This document shows positions 54,362 through 63,710 of a stretch of DNA of 64,000 nt, one piece after another; the first letter of the stretch is position 1; the number at the start of each line of letters is the position of its first letter. The stretch spans positions 1-64,000 of the forward strand of contig JAEWQJ010000046.1 in the NCBI GenBank assembly GCA_023399215.1. The letters are read 5' to 3'. The position numbers and the translations under genes are program-made. The notes under the pieces are model-generated. The model had not been told where the DNA came from and made no database searches. It saw only the letters and a list, made by a program, of their open reading frames with translations. This DNA is from Methanobacteriota archaeon (GTDB taxonomy: Archaea > Halobacteriota > Methanosarcinia > Methanosarcinales > Methanosarcinaceae).

Positions 54362-56998
54362 TTATCTCTTTTCTTCGAACCTGATAGTGTATTTTGTTTC
54401 GTTCCCTCTTTCAAGCTCAATTGTTCCGTTAATCTGTTCAACGAGAGCATTTACAAGTTGCAAGCCCAGAGTTTTCGAATTTTGGAAATCCACTTCTTCC
54501 GGAAAACATCCTCCGTTGTCCGAGTAGACAAGAGTAAAACTGGAAGACAAATCTGGAAAGTTCTTTTCGGTTGCTCCGCTTGTTTTTTGACATTCAGCCT
54601 CATTTCGGAAGAGGGTAATCCTGATTTTTCCTTCTATACCTTTTGGAAATGCGTACTTAAGGGAGTTTGAGAAAAGTTCATTAATTATAATACCCAGTGG
54701 AATTGCAGTATCAACTCCAAAAAGTGTATTATCCACCTCAAGGATAAGCTTGACCTTCTCGTTTCCGGTTCTGTAAGAGTGTAGAATGTCCGCAGTCAGT
54801 TTCCGGAGGTACGCTGTAAAATCAATACTTGCTGCATCCTCTGACTTATAAAGCTCTTCATGAATGATGGACATGGAAACTACACGGTTTTCGCTTTCCC
54901 TGAAGGCCTCAATAATCTCCTTATCTTTGAACTTGTTAGCCTGAAGGCTAAGCAGAGAAGAAACTATCTGGAGGTTATTTTTAATCCGATGATGAATTTC
55001 TCTCATACCAATTTTCTCGGCTTTCTCAAGGTTTTCCTCAGCTTTTTTCCTCTGGGTAATGTCATAGGCATATCCCTGGATAAATGCGGTTTCTCCTGAA
55101 GTGTTGCATACGTTGTGGATTAACTCGTGGATCCACCTTACACTTCCGTCTTTCCTCTTGAGTCTGTAATCATGCTCCATGATAGAGTTTGGTGATGAAT
55201 TCATTTTTTCCATACTTTTCTCGAGCATTTTCATATCTTCAGGATCAATAAGACCAGACAGTTTTATTCGGCCGGAAGTGAAGTCATCTTCTATGTACCC
55301 GGTTATTTCCTCAACGGCTCCCTGCACTAAAAGTGGGATAAAATCAGGATCCAGCTTAAACGAAATTCCTTTAAAATTCTGTAAAAATGACCTGTATAAC
55401 TCTTCGCTTTCTCTCAGTTTTTTTGAAGACCGTTTGATCTCGGTAACGTCTTCCATTACCCCAAGAGCCCGGCATATGAAGTCTTCATCATCTCGCAGAT
55501 ATACTCCTTTATTTTTTACACAAATATAGCTTCCGTCCTTTCGCTTGAACCTGAATTCTTCATTGAATTTTTCTCCTGTGTTCCAACAATTTTTCAATGT
55601 CTGCTGCACTCTTCTGTAATCTTCAGGATGAATATGCTTGAGCCAGTCGTAAAAATCAAGGTTCTCAATTTCGTTATTGCTATAGCCTGTGAGCTCATTA
55701 ACTGCTCCCGCCCACTCAACACGACCGTTTTTCAGATCAATATCAGATATCAGTTGCCCTGTCTGTTCCGCAATAATACGGTATCGCTCTTCACTTTTTT
55801 GCAGTTTTTCTTCTGTTTTTTTGCGTCCTGTAATGTCAAGCATTACTCCTATAAGTCCTTCTACAGTCCCGCAAAAACTTTTGTATGTGGCCTTATTAAA
55901 AATGAAGTCCCTTTTTAGTCCATCAGAGCACACCACTTTGGTCTCGTAAGTATGGCTTCCTCCCTTCTGGAACAGCTGTTTGTCCATTCTTTCATAAGCA
56001 TCCTCAAGCTCTGGAGAAGTCGTTTTAAAAAGGTCGTACGTAGAGTGTCCGGCTATTCTTTCTTTTGAACTTCCAATAATCATTCTTGCAAAGAGCTCGT
56101 TACAGCCCTGATAAATGCCTTCCCTATCCTTATAAAACACGGGGGTCGGAATTGTATCCAGCAGTGTTTCCAAGAAATACACCTTGTCCTGGAGTGCAGC
56201 TTCCACTTTTTTTCTTTGAATTGCAAATGAAAAAATTATTGCAGTTGCACCCAAGAAACAGATCTCGTCCTCTGAAAATTTTTCCTTTTTCGTGCTGTGA
56301 GCAGTAAGGACTCCATAGGGTTTTTCAACAGTTCCTATGAGCACACTGATTCCACTAATAATATTCTGGTTTTCTTCGAGACCCATTGCCCTGATGGAGT
56401 TATTCCTATCAAGTTTTTCTAGCGAAACAGGCAGGCTTGAATGTACAGTGTAGCCTGCTCTTGATGCTGAATCTTTTTTTATGATTTTGCCTGTATTCTC
56501 TGGCTTCCAGCCAACCCCAGCATCAAATATAAAATCTCCATCAGGCAAGAGTTTCAGGACGCTGCAGTATTCTGCGCCAACAGCAGTTGCAACCAGAGGC
56601 AGGATTTGATCAAGAAGAGCCTGAAAATCCAGAGTATTTAGAGATAACTCGGAAATTTGGGAAAGCACGTTATACTTTCTTTTTCTTAAAAATAGTTTCT
56701 CTCTGGTTTGTTTGAGGGATGTGATCTTGAATACAGAGATAATCGTATCTTCTGAGGCAAGCAAGGGACTAAAAACGATTGAATAAATTTTCTCACCTGC
56801 TTTCAGTTCGTCTTGCGCGGATTTTTTTTGAGCTGCTACTTGTCGGGCAGGCTTCAGGATTTTATCAGGAACTTTTCCGCCAATTCTGCTATTAAGTGCT
56901 TCAAGTAAGGCTTCTCCTGCTTTATTTGCGTAAAGAACCGTTCCTTCTTTCCCTATTCGCAGGACAGGGTCAGGGCTATTTAATATAAATTCGGCCAT
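54362..56998 (-). CDS. PAS/GAF sensor histidine kinase (HisKA_2 type)
   Basis: An 878-residue cytoplasmic sensor kinase; no membrane segment is seen. Domains in order: PAS-like (1-95), GAF (about 105-260), three further PAS domains (about 270-395, 400-520 and 525-645, each followed by a PAC motif with DIT), the HisKA_2 dimerisation domain with phospho-His in MREIHHRIKNNLQIVSSLLS (about 660-680), and an HATPase domain (N box INELFSNSLKYAFP, G1 box YSDNGG). It ends with LGLQLVNALVEQINGTIELE, which is normal for this family. No response regulator is next to it. The domain boundaries are estimates from motif positions. Confidence 0.92.
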   Translation of the reverse strand: MAEFILNSPDPVLRIGKEGTVLYANKAGEALLEALNSRIGGKVPDKILKPARQVAAQKKSAQDELKAGEKIYSIVFSPLLASEDTIISVFKITSLKQTREKLFLRKRKYNVLSQISELSLNTLDFQALLDQILPLVATAVGAEYCSVLKLLPDGDFIFDAGVGWKPENTGKIIKKDSASRAGYTVHSSLPVSLEKLDRNNSIRAMGLEENQNIISGISVLIGTVEKPYGVLTAHSTKKEKFSEDEICFLGATAIIFSFAIQRKKVEAALQDKVYFLETLLDTIPTPVFYKDREGIYQGCNELFARMIIGSSKERIAGHSTYDLFKTTSPELEDAYERMDKQLFQKGGSHTYETKVVCSDGLKRDFIFNKATYKSFCGTVEGLIGVMLDITGRKKTEEKLQKSEERYRIIAEQTGQLISDIDLKNGRVEWAGAVNELTGYSNNEIENLDFYDWLKHIHPEDYRRVQQTLKNCWNTGEKFNEEFRFKRKDGSYICVKNKGVYLRDDEDFICRALGVMEDVTEIKRSSKKLRESEELYRSFLQNFKGISFKLDPDFIPLLVQGAVEEITGYIEDDFTSGRIKLSGLIDPEDMKMLEKSMEKMNSSPNSIMEHDYRLKRKDGSVRWIHELIHNVCNTSGETAFIQGYAYDITQRKKAEENLEKAEKIGMREIHHRIKNNLQIVSSLLSLQANKFKDKEIIEAFRESENRVVSMSIIHEELYKSEDAASIDFTAYLRKLTADILHSYRTGNEKVKLILEVDNTLFGVDTAIPLGIIINELFSNSLKYAFPKGIEGKIRITLFRNEAECQKTSGATEKNFPDLSSSFTLVYSDNGGCFPEEVDFQNSKTLGLQLVNALVEQINGTIELERGNETKYTIRFEEKR

Positions 56999-57593
56999 CC
57001 AGTTTTCGTCGTTTTCCGCGCCCGTAATGTCGTTCCGATTTATGCCAGAGCCCCCTATTCATGGTTATCTACTAATTTTTAGCAAATTGTTTGTCAATCT
57101 TACAGGTCATTTCTGCCGGAGTTCGAATCTCAGACTTATCTATTAGCATTTATTTGTGATTATCTGGAAATCCCCTAAACATATTAATATTCTATTAAAC
57201 TATCCAAAATAAATTATATAAGTTTTCCTATTCAGATTCGATTGAATCCGGACAATTAGCCATGAATATTTGTAAAAAGCCTCAATTATGAATCTACAGT
57301 CTCCAGTAAGGTCTACCTTAGTCCAGGAAAAGTTTGTAGCTTTTGAAAATGTCAAAATAAAAATTTAGATGAAGAAATTCAGTAAAAATATTCGAAAAAA
57401 CCTCCAATGAAAAATTTAGATGGATAAATTCAGTAAAAATATTCAAACAATATTTCTAATTTTCTAATAAAAAATTTAAATAAAAATTCTGATAAAAAGT
57501 TCAGATAAAATCTTTGGATAAAAATGTACAAATAATATAAAATCCAGTACTAAAACTCAGATTAAAGCTTAAACCTGTAAAGAAGGTGTTTTT
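56999..57593. other. Intergenic stretch with ~60-bp degenerate direct repeats
   Basis: The words AAAATTTAGATG(A/G)A(G/T)AAATTCAG and GTAAAAATATTC recur at 57358-57445 and, more degenerate, up to 57520. No gene is seen. Confidence 0.5.
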
Positions 57594-57770
57594 GTGGAGG
57601 ATTTCAATCTACTCAATAGAAAACTTGAAGATATGAGCATAACTGAGCTTTCGGAGTATGTAAGGGAAAATTACCCTGAAAATGAGGAGCTGTGGGTAGG
57701 GCCTAAAAAAATAATCATCAGAAAAATTCTTAACTTTGAAAGAAACAGGATGAATGAAGAGAATTTCTAA
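57594..57770 (+). CDS. Small acidic/basic protein, 58 aa, unknown
   Basis: Found by hand translation. The GTG at 57594 follows GAAGGTG with 5 bases between. The peptide (starts MEDFNLLNRKLEDMSITELS, ends NRMNEENF) looks like a two-helix protein with a LWVGPKK turn and balanced charge, unlike random AT-rich frames. No family is recognised. Confidence 0.55.
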   Translation: MEDFNLLNRKLEDMSITELSEYVRENYPENEELWVGPKKIIIRKILNFERNRMNEENF

Positions 57771-57811
57771 CATGTATCTGTTTATGCACTGTTCTTTTTG
57801 AAGGTTTTAGT

Positions 57812-57973
57812 TTAAACTTTTTTAAACTTTTCTTTGGGGGCTCCACATCTCGGGCATTTCCATGATTTTGGAAGGCCTTGAAAAGGCGTATCCGGAGCTA
57901 TGGATTGTGAGGAATCCCCACGATCAGGGTTGTAAAGGTATCCGCAATTGCCGCATCTGTACATTTGAGTCAT
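57812..57973 (-). CDS. Rubredoxin
   Basis: Found by hand translation. A 53-residue rubredoxin: MYRCGNCGYLYNPDRGD and SWKCPRCGAPKEKF give the two C-x2-C-G knuckles that bind one Fe. It acts as a one-electron carrier in the cytoplasm, in anaerobes often for oxygen or peroxide detoxification. The ATG used is at 57973; an ATG three codons on (57964) has a slightly better SD (GGGATGA). It is followed 3' by a short gap before the small protein gene on the other strand. Confidence 0.92.
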   Translation of the reverse strand: MTQMYRCGNCGYLYNPDRGDSSQSIAPDTPFQGLPKSWKCPRCGAPKEKFKKV

Positions 57974-58066
57974 CCCTGCTTAGATAAACCTCAATTAGCT
58001 TCAAAATTTTTTATTTTGTATCCTACATTGAGAGATTCTTTTTTGCTCCGGCCTTTTTCCTGTTTT

Positions 58067-59332
58067 TCATATCCAGCCCCTGAGTTGCATGGCTTCGACT
58101 ACTCTGCCGACAGCAAGGGTATATGCAGCCTGCCGCATCTCGATATTATTTTTTGAAGCGAAATCATATACCGAACAATACGCTTCTTTCATCTTTCTCT
58201 CCAGACGGGTCTGAACTTCCTCTTCTTCCCACTGTACGTTTGACTGATTCTGTACCATTTCAAAGTATGAGACAATGACTCCACCTCCATTGCACAGAAT
58301 ATCTGGGATAATATGAACTCCTTTTGAATTCAGGATTGCTTCTCCTTCGATTGTAGTCGGACCGTTAGCCATCTCTGCAAGAATCCTGGCTTTAATGTTT
58401 CCCGCGTTCTCTTCAGTTATTATGTTTTCAAGAGAAGCTGGGATCAGGATTTCAACATCCAGTTCAAGCAACTCTTCGTTAGTTAGGTTCTCTGCTCCGG
58501 GATAGTCCAGCACCGAACCAGTTGAGTGCTTATGGCCTGAAACGTCTTCGGGGTCAAGCCCATAGGGTGAGAATACCGCGCCTTTGCTGTCGCTTACAGC
58601 CACAACCTTACAGCCGTACAGTTTCTTTGCAAGATAAGCGGCATGATATCCTACGTTTCCGAAGCCATGAACTGCAACCCTTGAAGCTTCCAGGCTTATT
58701 CCAAATCTTTCTGCAGCTTCACTTATTGTATATAAACCGCCTCTTGCCGTGGCATCGTATCTACCTGCCGAGCCTCCAAGGCTTGTCGGTTTACCTGTAA
58801 TGGAACCAAACACATTCTTACCTGCGAGTTTCGAGTATTCGTCCATCATCCAGGCCATAACCTGCGGATTTGTATAAATGTCAGGTGCAGGGATATCCCT
58901 GTCCGGGCCTATTATCTGGTAAATCCCACGGATGTAGGCTCTGCTCAGGCGCTCGATTTCCCGATGTGAAAGTTCTTTTGGATTACAAATAACCCCGCCT
59001 TTTGCTCCTCCCAGAGGTAGCTTATGAAGGGCACATTTCCAGGTCATGAGGGCGGCAAGGGCCCTCGTAGTTTCCATAGTACCGTCGGGATGAAAACGTA
59101 CGCCTCCTTTTGTGGGGCCCAGAGCTTCGTTGTACTGCACCCGGAAGCCTTTAAAAACTTTTATAGAACCGTCATCCATGTGGACAGGCAGAGAAACATA
59201 GAGTTCTCTTATAGGCATTTCCAAGAAAGCTTCCATGTCAGGCGTGAGCTTAAGGCCTGCAGCACAGGTGCACAAGTGCTGCTTGACGTCTTCAAGGAGC
59301 TTGGAATGAGACCTCAAAGTTACCTCCTTCAA
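58067..59332 (-). CDS. gdhA: Glutamate dehydrogenase (Glu/Leu/Phe/Val family)
   Basis: Reversible oxidative deamination of glutamate to 2-oxoglutarate and ammonia, a link between nitrogen and carbon metabolism. The 421 residues fit the hexameric archaeal type. Substrate motifs are NEALGPTKGGVRFHPDG and KLPLGGAKGGV with the catalytic Lys, then DIPAPDIYTN; the Rossmann site is VHGFGNVGYHAAYL. Coenzyme specificity (NAD or NADP) cannot be fixed by eye. It stands alone, 94 bases 5' of the rubredoxin gene on the same strand. Confidence 0.93.
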   Translation of the reverse strand: MKEVTLRSHSKLLEDVKQHLCTCAAGLKLTPDMEAFLEMPIRELYVSLPVHMDDGSIKVFKGFRVQYNEALGPTKGGVRFHPDGTMETTRALAALMTWKCALHKLPLGGAKGGVICNPKELSHREIERLSRAYIRGIYQIIGPDRDIPAPDIYTNPQVMAWMMDEYSKLAGKNVFGSITGKPTSLGGSAGRYDATARGGLYTISEAAERFGISLEASRVAVHGFGNVGYHAAYLAKKLYGCKVVAVSDSKGAVFSPYGLDPEDVSGHKHSTGSVLDYPGAENLTNEELLELDVEILIPASLENIITEENAGNIKARILAEMANGPTTIEGEAILNSKGVHIIPDILCNGGGVIVSYFEMVQNQSNVQWEEEEVQTRLERKMKEAYCSVYDFASKNNIEMRQAAYTLAVGRVVEAMQLRGWI

Positions 59333-59494
59333 TTATCCCCTTTAATAAAGGGCTCCAGAAAGTTAAATACCTGCTGAATACCTGATCCTTCTGCACACCT
59401 TTCCCTTTAAGAACAGCATGAGCCTCAAACCCTTTCGATCCCTTTTAAAGCCAGTAAAAACAAAAAACCTTAATTTTAAGGTTCTGCGAGCATA

Positions 59495-60745
59495 TCAAAA
59501 GAGTGTCCTTAAGAATGTTCCGAAAGCTTTCATAAGCCTGAAGGAATTTCCTGAAAACATGAGCTTTCTCAGAAGGATAGAAGGATGATCCATATCTCCA
59601 TACTCGGTAATTGTGTTGAGAATCGAAGGGGTGTTTAGCGAACCTATAAGGTCATTGAACTGCCTGTCTTCAAGCTTCCCGATGTAGTCATGGATTTTCA
59701 TACCTATATCAAGCTCTCTTTCAAGACCCTTCCGCCAGAGCTGGTCATACTCGGAAAGCCGCTTTGCCGAGGTATCTCCTTCAAGGGCAGCCTGTGCAGC
59801 AACCTTTCCAGCAATTTTTGCCGCAAAAGCCCCGGTGTAGACTCCTCCTCCTGATGTAGGTTTTGTCTGTCCTGCCGCATCACCAACAAGCAGAATCCCA
59901 TCGGACACCGTTTTTTTCGGAGGGCCTATCGGGATTCCCCCTACTACAAAATCAAGCATACCTCCTGAGTATCTCGCTTTTACATGAGAGTTGGAGCGGA
60001 GGAAATTCTTAAGATAAGAAAGAGGAGAGCTTTCTTCGTGCCCATTTTTCCAGGCAAGCCCAGGTTCAAGGGCAAGTGCAATCCTTGAAATTTTTTCATT
60101 AACAGGTACGGTCCATGCAAAAAAACCGGGAGCAACAGAACCCGGAAAAAGTTCAACAAAGTCGCTGTCATCCGAGGCATAAGGAGCTTCTATCTGGATC
60201 CCCGGAAGTACGCTGGCAGGTTTTTCAAGCCCTGCATAGCTGGCTATCCGGCTTTTTACTCCGTCTGCCCCTATCACGGTGGATGCACATATTGTTTCAG
60301 GTTTGCCGTTTTTCAGTACCTTGAGTTTTACCATAGAATTTTGCTGTCCCTCTTTATCGGTTTTCGGACTCGGCATTTCGAGTCCCACAGCTCTTGTCCT
60401 GAGAGATAGTTCAACACCTTCTTCCACAGCCTTTATTGCAAGGGCACGGTCGAAGTTTTTCCGCGAGACTACATACGCTTTGGTCTGCTTTCCATCGATT
60501 GGCAGGCACTGCCCATCTGGAGCATGTACAAAGGCTCCACGCACGGAATTGAACACAAACTCGTCCGAAGGCTTGAGCTCGCACTCTGCAACCGCTCTGG
60601 TGCTCAAAAGTCCGGTACAGCTTACAGGCGACCCTATGAAAGCATGCTCTTCAAGCAGGAGAACCTTTGCCCCATTCAGGGCTGCATAGCGAGCTGCAGT
60701 GGATCCCACAGGCCCGGCTCCAACCACAACAACATCATATTTCAT
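59495..60745 (-). CDS. Geranylgeranyl reductase family flavoprotein
   Basis: A 416-residue FAD enzyme of the geranylgeranyl reductase family; the archaeal enzyme saturates the isoprenoid chains of membrane lipids (digeranylgeranylglycerophospholipid reductase). The FAD site VVVGAGPVGSTAARYAA opens the protein, the Cys loop is GSPVSCTGLLS, and the second FAD motif GDAAGQTKPTSGGGVYTGAF is at about 285-304. Several paralogues exist in Methanosarcina, so the exact substrate is uncertain. Confidence 0.9.
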   Translation of the reverse strand: MKYDVVVVGAGPVGSTAARYAALNGAKVLLLEEHAFIGSPVSCTGLLSTRAVAECELKPSDEFVFNSVRGAFVHAPDGQCLPIDGKQTKAYVVSRKNFDRALAIKAVEEGVELSLRTRAVGLEMPSPKTDKEGQQNSMVKLKVLKNGKPETICASTVIGADGVKSRIASYAGLEKPASVLPGIQIEAPYASDDSDFVELFPGSVAPGFFAWTVPVNEKISRIALALEPGLAWKNGHEESSPLSYLKNFLRSNSHVKARYSGGMLDFVVGGIPIGPPKKTVSDGILLVGDAAGQTKPTSGGGVYTGAFAAKIAGKVAAQAALEGDTSAKRLSEYDQLWRKGLERELDIGMKIHDYIGKLEDRQFNDLIGSLNTPSILNTITEYGDMDHPSILLRKLMFSGNSFRLMKAFGTFLRTLF

Positions 60746-61228
60746 ACCGTGTTACCCTCAAGAATAAGCCCTTACTATAGAAGGAAGCTTAATATACTCA
60801 TAATTCATAACTACATTTGGATTACAATTTTTATATATAGGCACAGTGATTTTAAGTAAAATGATTTTAGGTACAGTGATTTTAGGTAAAGTAATGTTTA
60901 TTCCATATATGTGATCTTCATTCCGTATATGTGAGCTCTATTGATGAAAATAATGTTTCATTGATTATAATAATCTCTTTCTCGATAAAGAGAACTCTTT
61001 GTTAGTCAGTTTTCCCTTCTTTGATCGAGTTAACTCTTTATTGAGCTGATGAGTTTCTAATTAATTCTCAATACGGTTTAAAGTACAGGTAATATATTAT
61101 TTGGATGTAAAAGTTTTCCAGGTTTCACAATCTTGATATATTGATAAATACATTCACCGTGCAACTGAACCATAAAACTGAAAGATCAAATATTTAATGA
61201 TTTCTTCAAACTACTAACCAGGGTTTTC
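60746..61228. other. Divergent promoter region with short repeats
   Basis: The word GTGATTTTAGGTA(C/A)A recurs three times at 60845-60893, and TATGTGA(T/G)CT twice at 60908-60936. The rest is AT-rich; promoters for both flanking genes are expected. Confidence 0.5.
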
Positions 61229-63544
61229 ATGCAGCAGAAAAAGCAGAAAAAAGAAAAACGCCAGGTTTCGGGCCCAGAGAAAACAGATAAAGGTTATCAG
61301 GGCACAAAAAAAGCCCGGACTTCGGATAAAAGAACTTCCCTAACCTCGGATAATAAAGCTTCCAGGACTTCGGATAGAAAAAACTCTCAGACCCGGCAAA
61401 ACAGGGTAAAAAACAAATCTACAGATTTTAGAGAAAGGATTCCTGAGAGAAAACACACTTCTAGAAAGAGCGCTGGCTCTAAAGAAAGTAGAGACTTGGT
61501 CCCCGCGAAGAAAAAGAACGTACAGCGTTTCGAGTATGAAGACGATAATATTTTCTGGTGTGGAAAATGTAACCTGCCCCTTATAGGAGAAGAATGCGGA
61601 ATATGCGGTGGCAAAGGGGAAGTCCTTCAGCTCTCCCAACCTGCTGACGTCCGTTTTTGCTCTCCTTACGAGCGAGAAGTCATAGACAGGCAGCTTCACT
61701 CAGCTTTTGGTTGCAATCCCCTTGGAGATAAGCTAATTCTTCTAAACAAAATTCCTGGTGAGGACAAAACTGATGAAGTGCTCGTAGATGGCTTTATTTT
61801 CGGGATTCTCCGGTTTGAGCTTTCAAAAATGGATTATAGTTTTGAACCTTCTCTCCAGGGCGCAAAAATTCTCCTGAAACATGCTGAAGGCAGGAAAGTT
61901 GAACTTAAGAAAACAAAACGGCACCTTAACGGAAAAAGTGTCGCAGCAGAATCTGTTGAAGCCTTCGACAGCAATATAAAAGCAGGAGATTTTGCCCTTA
62001 TTACTGCAGGCAGTCTGACAGGCTATGGGGTTTCTTTAGTTGATGGCGCGGACTTTTCTGACCTGAAAAACCTGCCTGAGCCCGAGAACCGGACTGAATT
62101 GGAGTCTTCAACCGGAGCCAGAACAAAAGTGGAATCTTCAAGTGGAGCCGGAACAAAAGTTCTCAGGATCAGGAAGATTGATAGCAGTGAGGCGTCACTT
62201 CGTCCTGAGACTCCGGATCTTGCGGCATGCATAGAGGCAAACAAAAAACATCTCCAGGTGCTTGGGAAGAATGCAATCAATACTATTCGCGGGATTATTT
62301 CCAGGAAAGAATACAAAAACCTGCCTGTTTATGTCTCCTTCAGCGGCGGAAAAGACAGTCTTGTGGTGCTTGACCTGGCGCAGTCTTCCCTTAAGCAAAG
62401 GGAGCTAAAAGCTTTCTTTCTGAACACTGGGATTGAGTTTCCGGAAACCGTCGAGTTTGTACAAAACTTTTGCCGGGAAAGGGAAATTTCACTTATCGAG
62501 GCAAATGCAGGTTCCACTTTCAGGGAGCAGGTAGAAAAATTCGGGCCTCCTGCAAAGGATTTCCGCTGGTGCTGTAAGGTCTGTAAGCTGGCATCAGCAG
62601 GGGACTTCGATACACAGAAAGAAGCCTCATCTCGAAAAGGAAACAGTGATGTGGCTTATCTCACAATTGACGGTAAGCGTAAGCACGAATCGTTCTCAAG
62701 GGCAAGGATTGCAGCAAGTGAGACAAATCCTTTTGTCCCTGCCCAGCTCAATATCTTTCCTATAAGAGATTGGAAGGCAATTGAGGTGTGGCTTTACATA
62801 CACTGGAGACAGCTTTCCTACAATCCTCTATATGACCTTGGCTTTGAAAGAGTAGGCTGCTGGCTTTGCCCGTCTGCCCTTGCTGCCGAGTACGCCAGGG
62901 TAAAAGACCTGCATCCCGAAATGTATGCAAAGTGGAACGCTTTTCTGCTGGAATGGGCAAAGTCCAGAGGGCTTTCCGAAAAATTCGTAGAGCACGGGTT
63001 CTGGCGCTGGAAAGAACTGCCTCCCAAGATGCTAAAACTGGCCGAGGAGTTAGGGATTTCCGTGCTTGCCAGAGAAAAAACTGAAGACTTTGAAATTGAA
63101 GTCGTGTCAGGAATTTCTCCCTGCCGTGCAGGCGGCTATTCAATAGAAGCAGCTGTGAAAGGCATCAAGGAAAAAGAAGCTGCAGGCTTCATCAATGTTC
63201 TCGGAAACACGATTTATGCGGAAGACCTGGGGATGTTGCTGGTTAAAACCGGGACCGGAACTGTAAAGTTTTTTTCGAACGGAAATCTGCTTGCAAGTTC
63301 GGAAACAAAGGAAAAAGCAGTTTCACTTTTTAAGGAAGCTGCAAAGCAGTTTACAAGGCTTTCTCGCTGTACTGGCTGCGGGATCTGTGTAAAAGCTTGT
63401 CCTGTCGGGGCGGCTTCTCTCGAAGGAAAAATACCGCATGTAAGCGAAGCCTGCATCAGGTGCGGAAAATGTACAGAGTCCTGTGTGGTAACCCGATACT
63501 TTGATAAGCTCGTACCGGACCTGAATCAAAAGTTAAAGGTGTGA
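61229..63544 (+). CDS. PAPS-reductase-family PP-loop protein with zinc ribbon, PUA and ferredoxin domains
   Basis: A 771-residue archaeal protein. Order: a very basic, Ser/Lys/Arg-rich disordered tail (1-105), a zinc ribbon WCGKCNLPL...CGICGGKG (about 111-130), a PUA-like domain (about 180-275), an adenine-nucleotide alpha-hydrolase domain of the PAPS reductase type with PP-loop VSFSGGKDSLVVLDLA (about 373) and CKVCKLA, then a C-terminal 2x[4Fe-4S] ferredoxin (CTGCGICVKACPVG and CIRCGKCTESC, about 712-755). Similar fusions without the long tail are widespread in methanogens; their role (sulfur transfer or RNA thiolation) is not settled. The tail makes this one longer than the usual 630-640. 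Confidence 0.88.
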   Translation: MQQKKQKKEKRQVSGPEKTDKGYQGTKKARTSDKRTSLTSDNKASRTSDRKNSQTRQNRVKNKSTDFRERIPERKHTSRKSAGSKESRDLVPAKKKNVQRFEYEDDNIFWCGKCNLPLIGEECGICGGKGEVLQLSQPADVRFCSPYEREVIDRQLHSAFGCNPLGDKLILLNKIPGEDKTDEVLVDGFIFGILRFELSKMDYSFEPSLQGAKILLKHAEGRKVELKKTKRHLNGKSVAAESVEAFDSNIKAGDFALITAGSLTGYGVSLVDGADFSDLKNLPEPENRTELESSTGARTKVESSSGAGTKVLRIRKIDSSEASLRPETPDLAACIEANKKHLQVLGKNAINTIRGIISRKEYKNLPVYVSFSGGKDSLVVLDLAQSSLKQRELKAFFLNTGIEFPETVEFVQNFCREREISLIEANAGSTFREQVEKFGPPAKDFRWCCKVCKLASAGDFDTQKEASSRKGNSDVAYLTIDGKRKHESFSRARIAASETNPFVPAQLNIFPIRDWKAIEVWLYIHWRQLSYNPLYDLGFERVGCWLCPSALAAEYARVKDLHPEMYAKWNAFLLEWAKSRGLSEKFVEHGFWRWKELPPKMLKLAEELGISVLAREKTEDFEIEVVSGISPCRAGGYSIEAAVKGIKEKEAAGFINVLGNTIYAEDLGMLLVKTGTGTVKFFSNGNLLASSETKEKAVSLFKEAAKQFTRLSRCTGCGICVKACPVGAASLEGKIPHVSEACIRCGKCTESCVVTRYFDKLVPDLNQKLKV

Positions 63545-63710
63545 TCCACCAGAAATCCGAATTTCACATCTCTGTGATATTTTTAAATAGTTTCTAAATA
63601 TATTTAGATACTACACTTTTTAATTAAGTTTAAATCTCACATTTTTATTATATTTCCACAAACTTGATTTAAACCTGTATATAATTCATCTATTCAAACG
63701 GAACTGAAAA
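63545..63710. other. Short AT-rich stretch
   Basis: Nothing recognised between the ferredoxin fusion and the permease; promoter of the latter expected. Confidence 0.4.
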
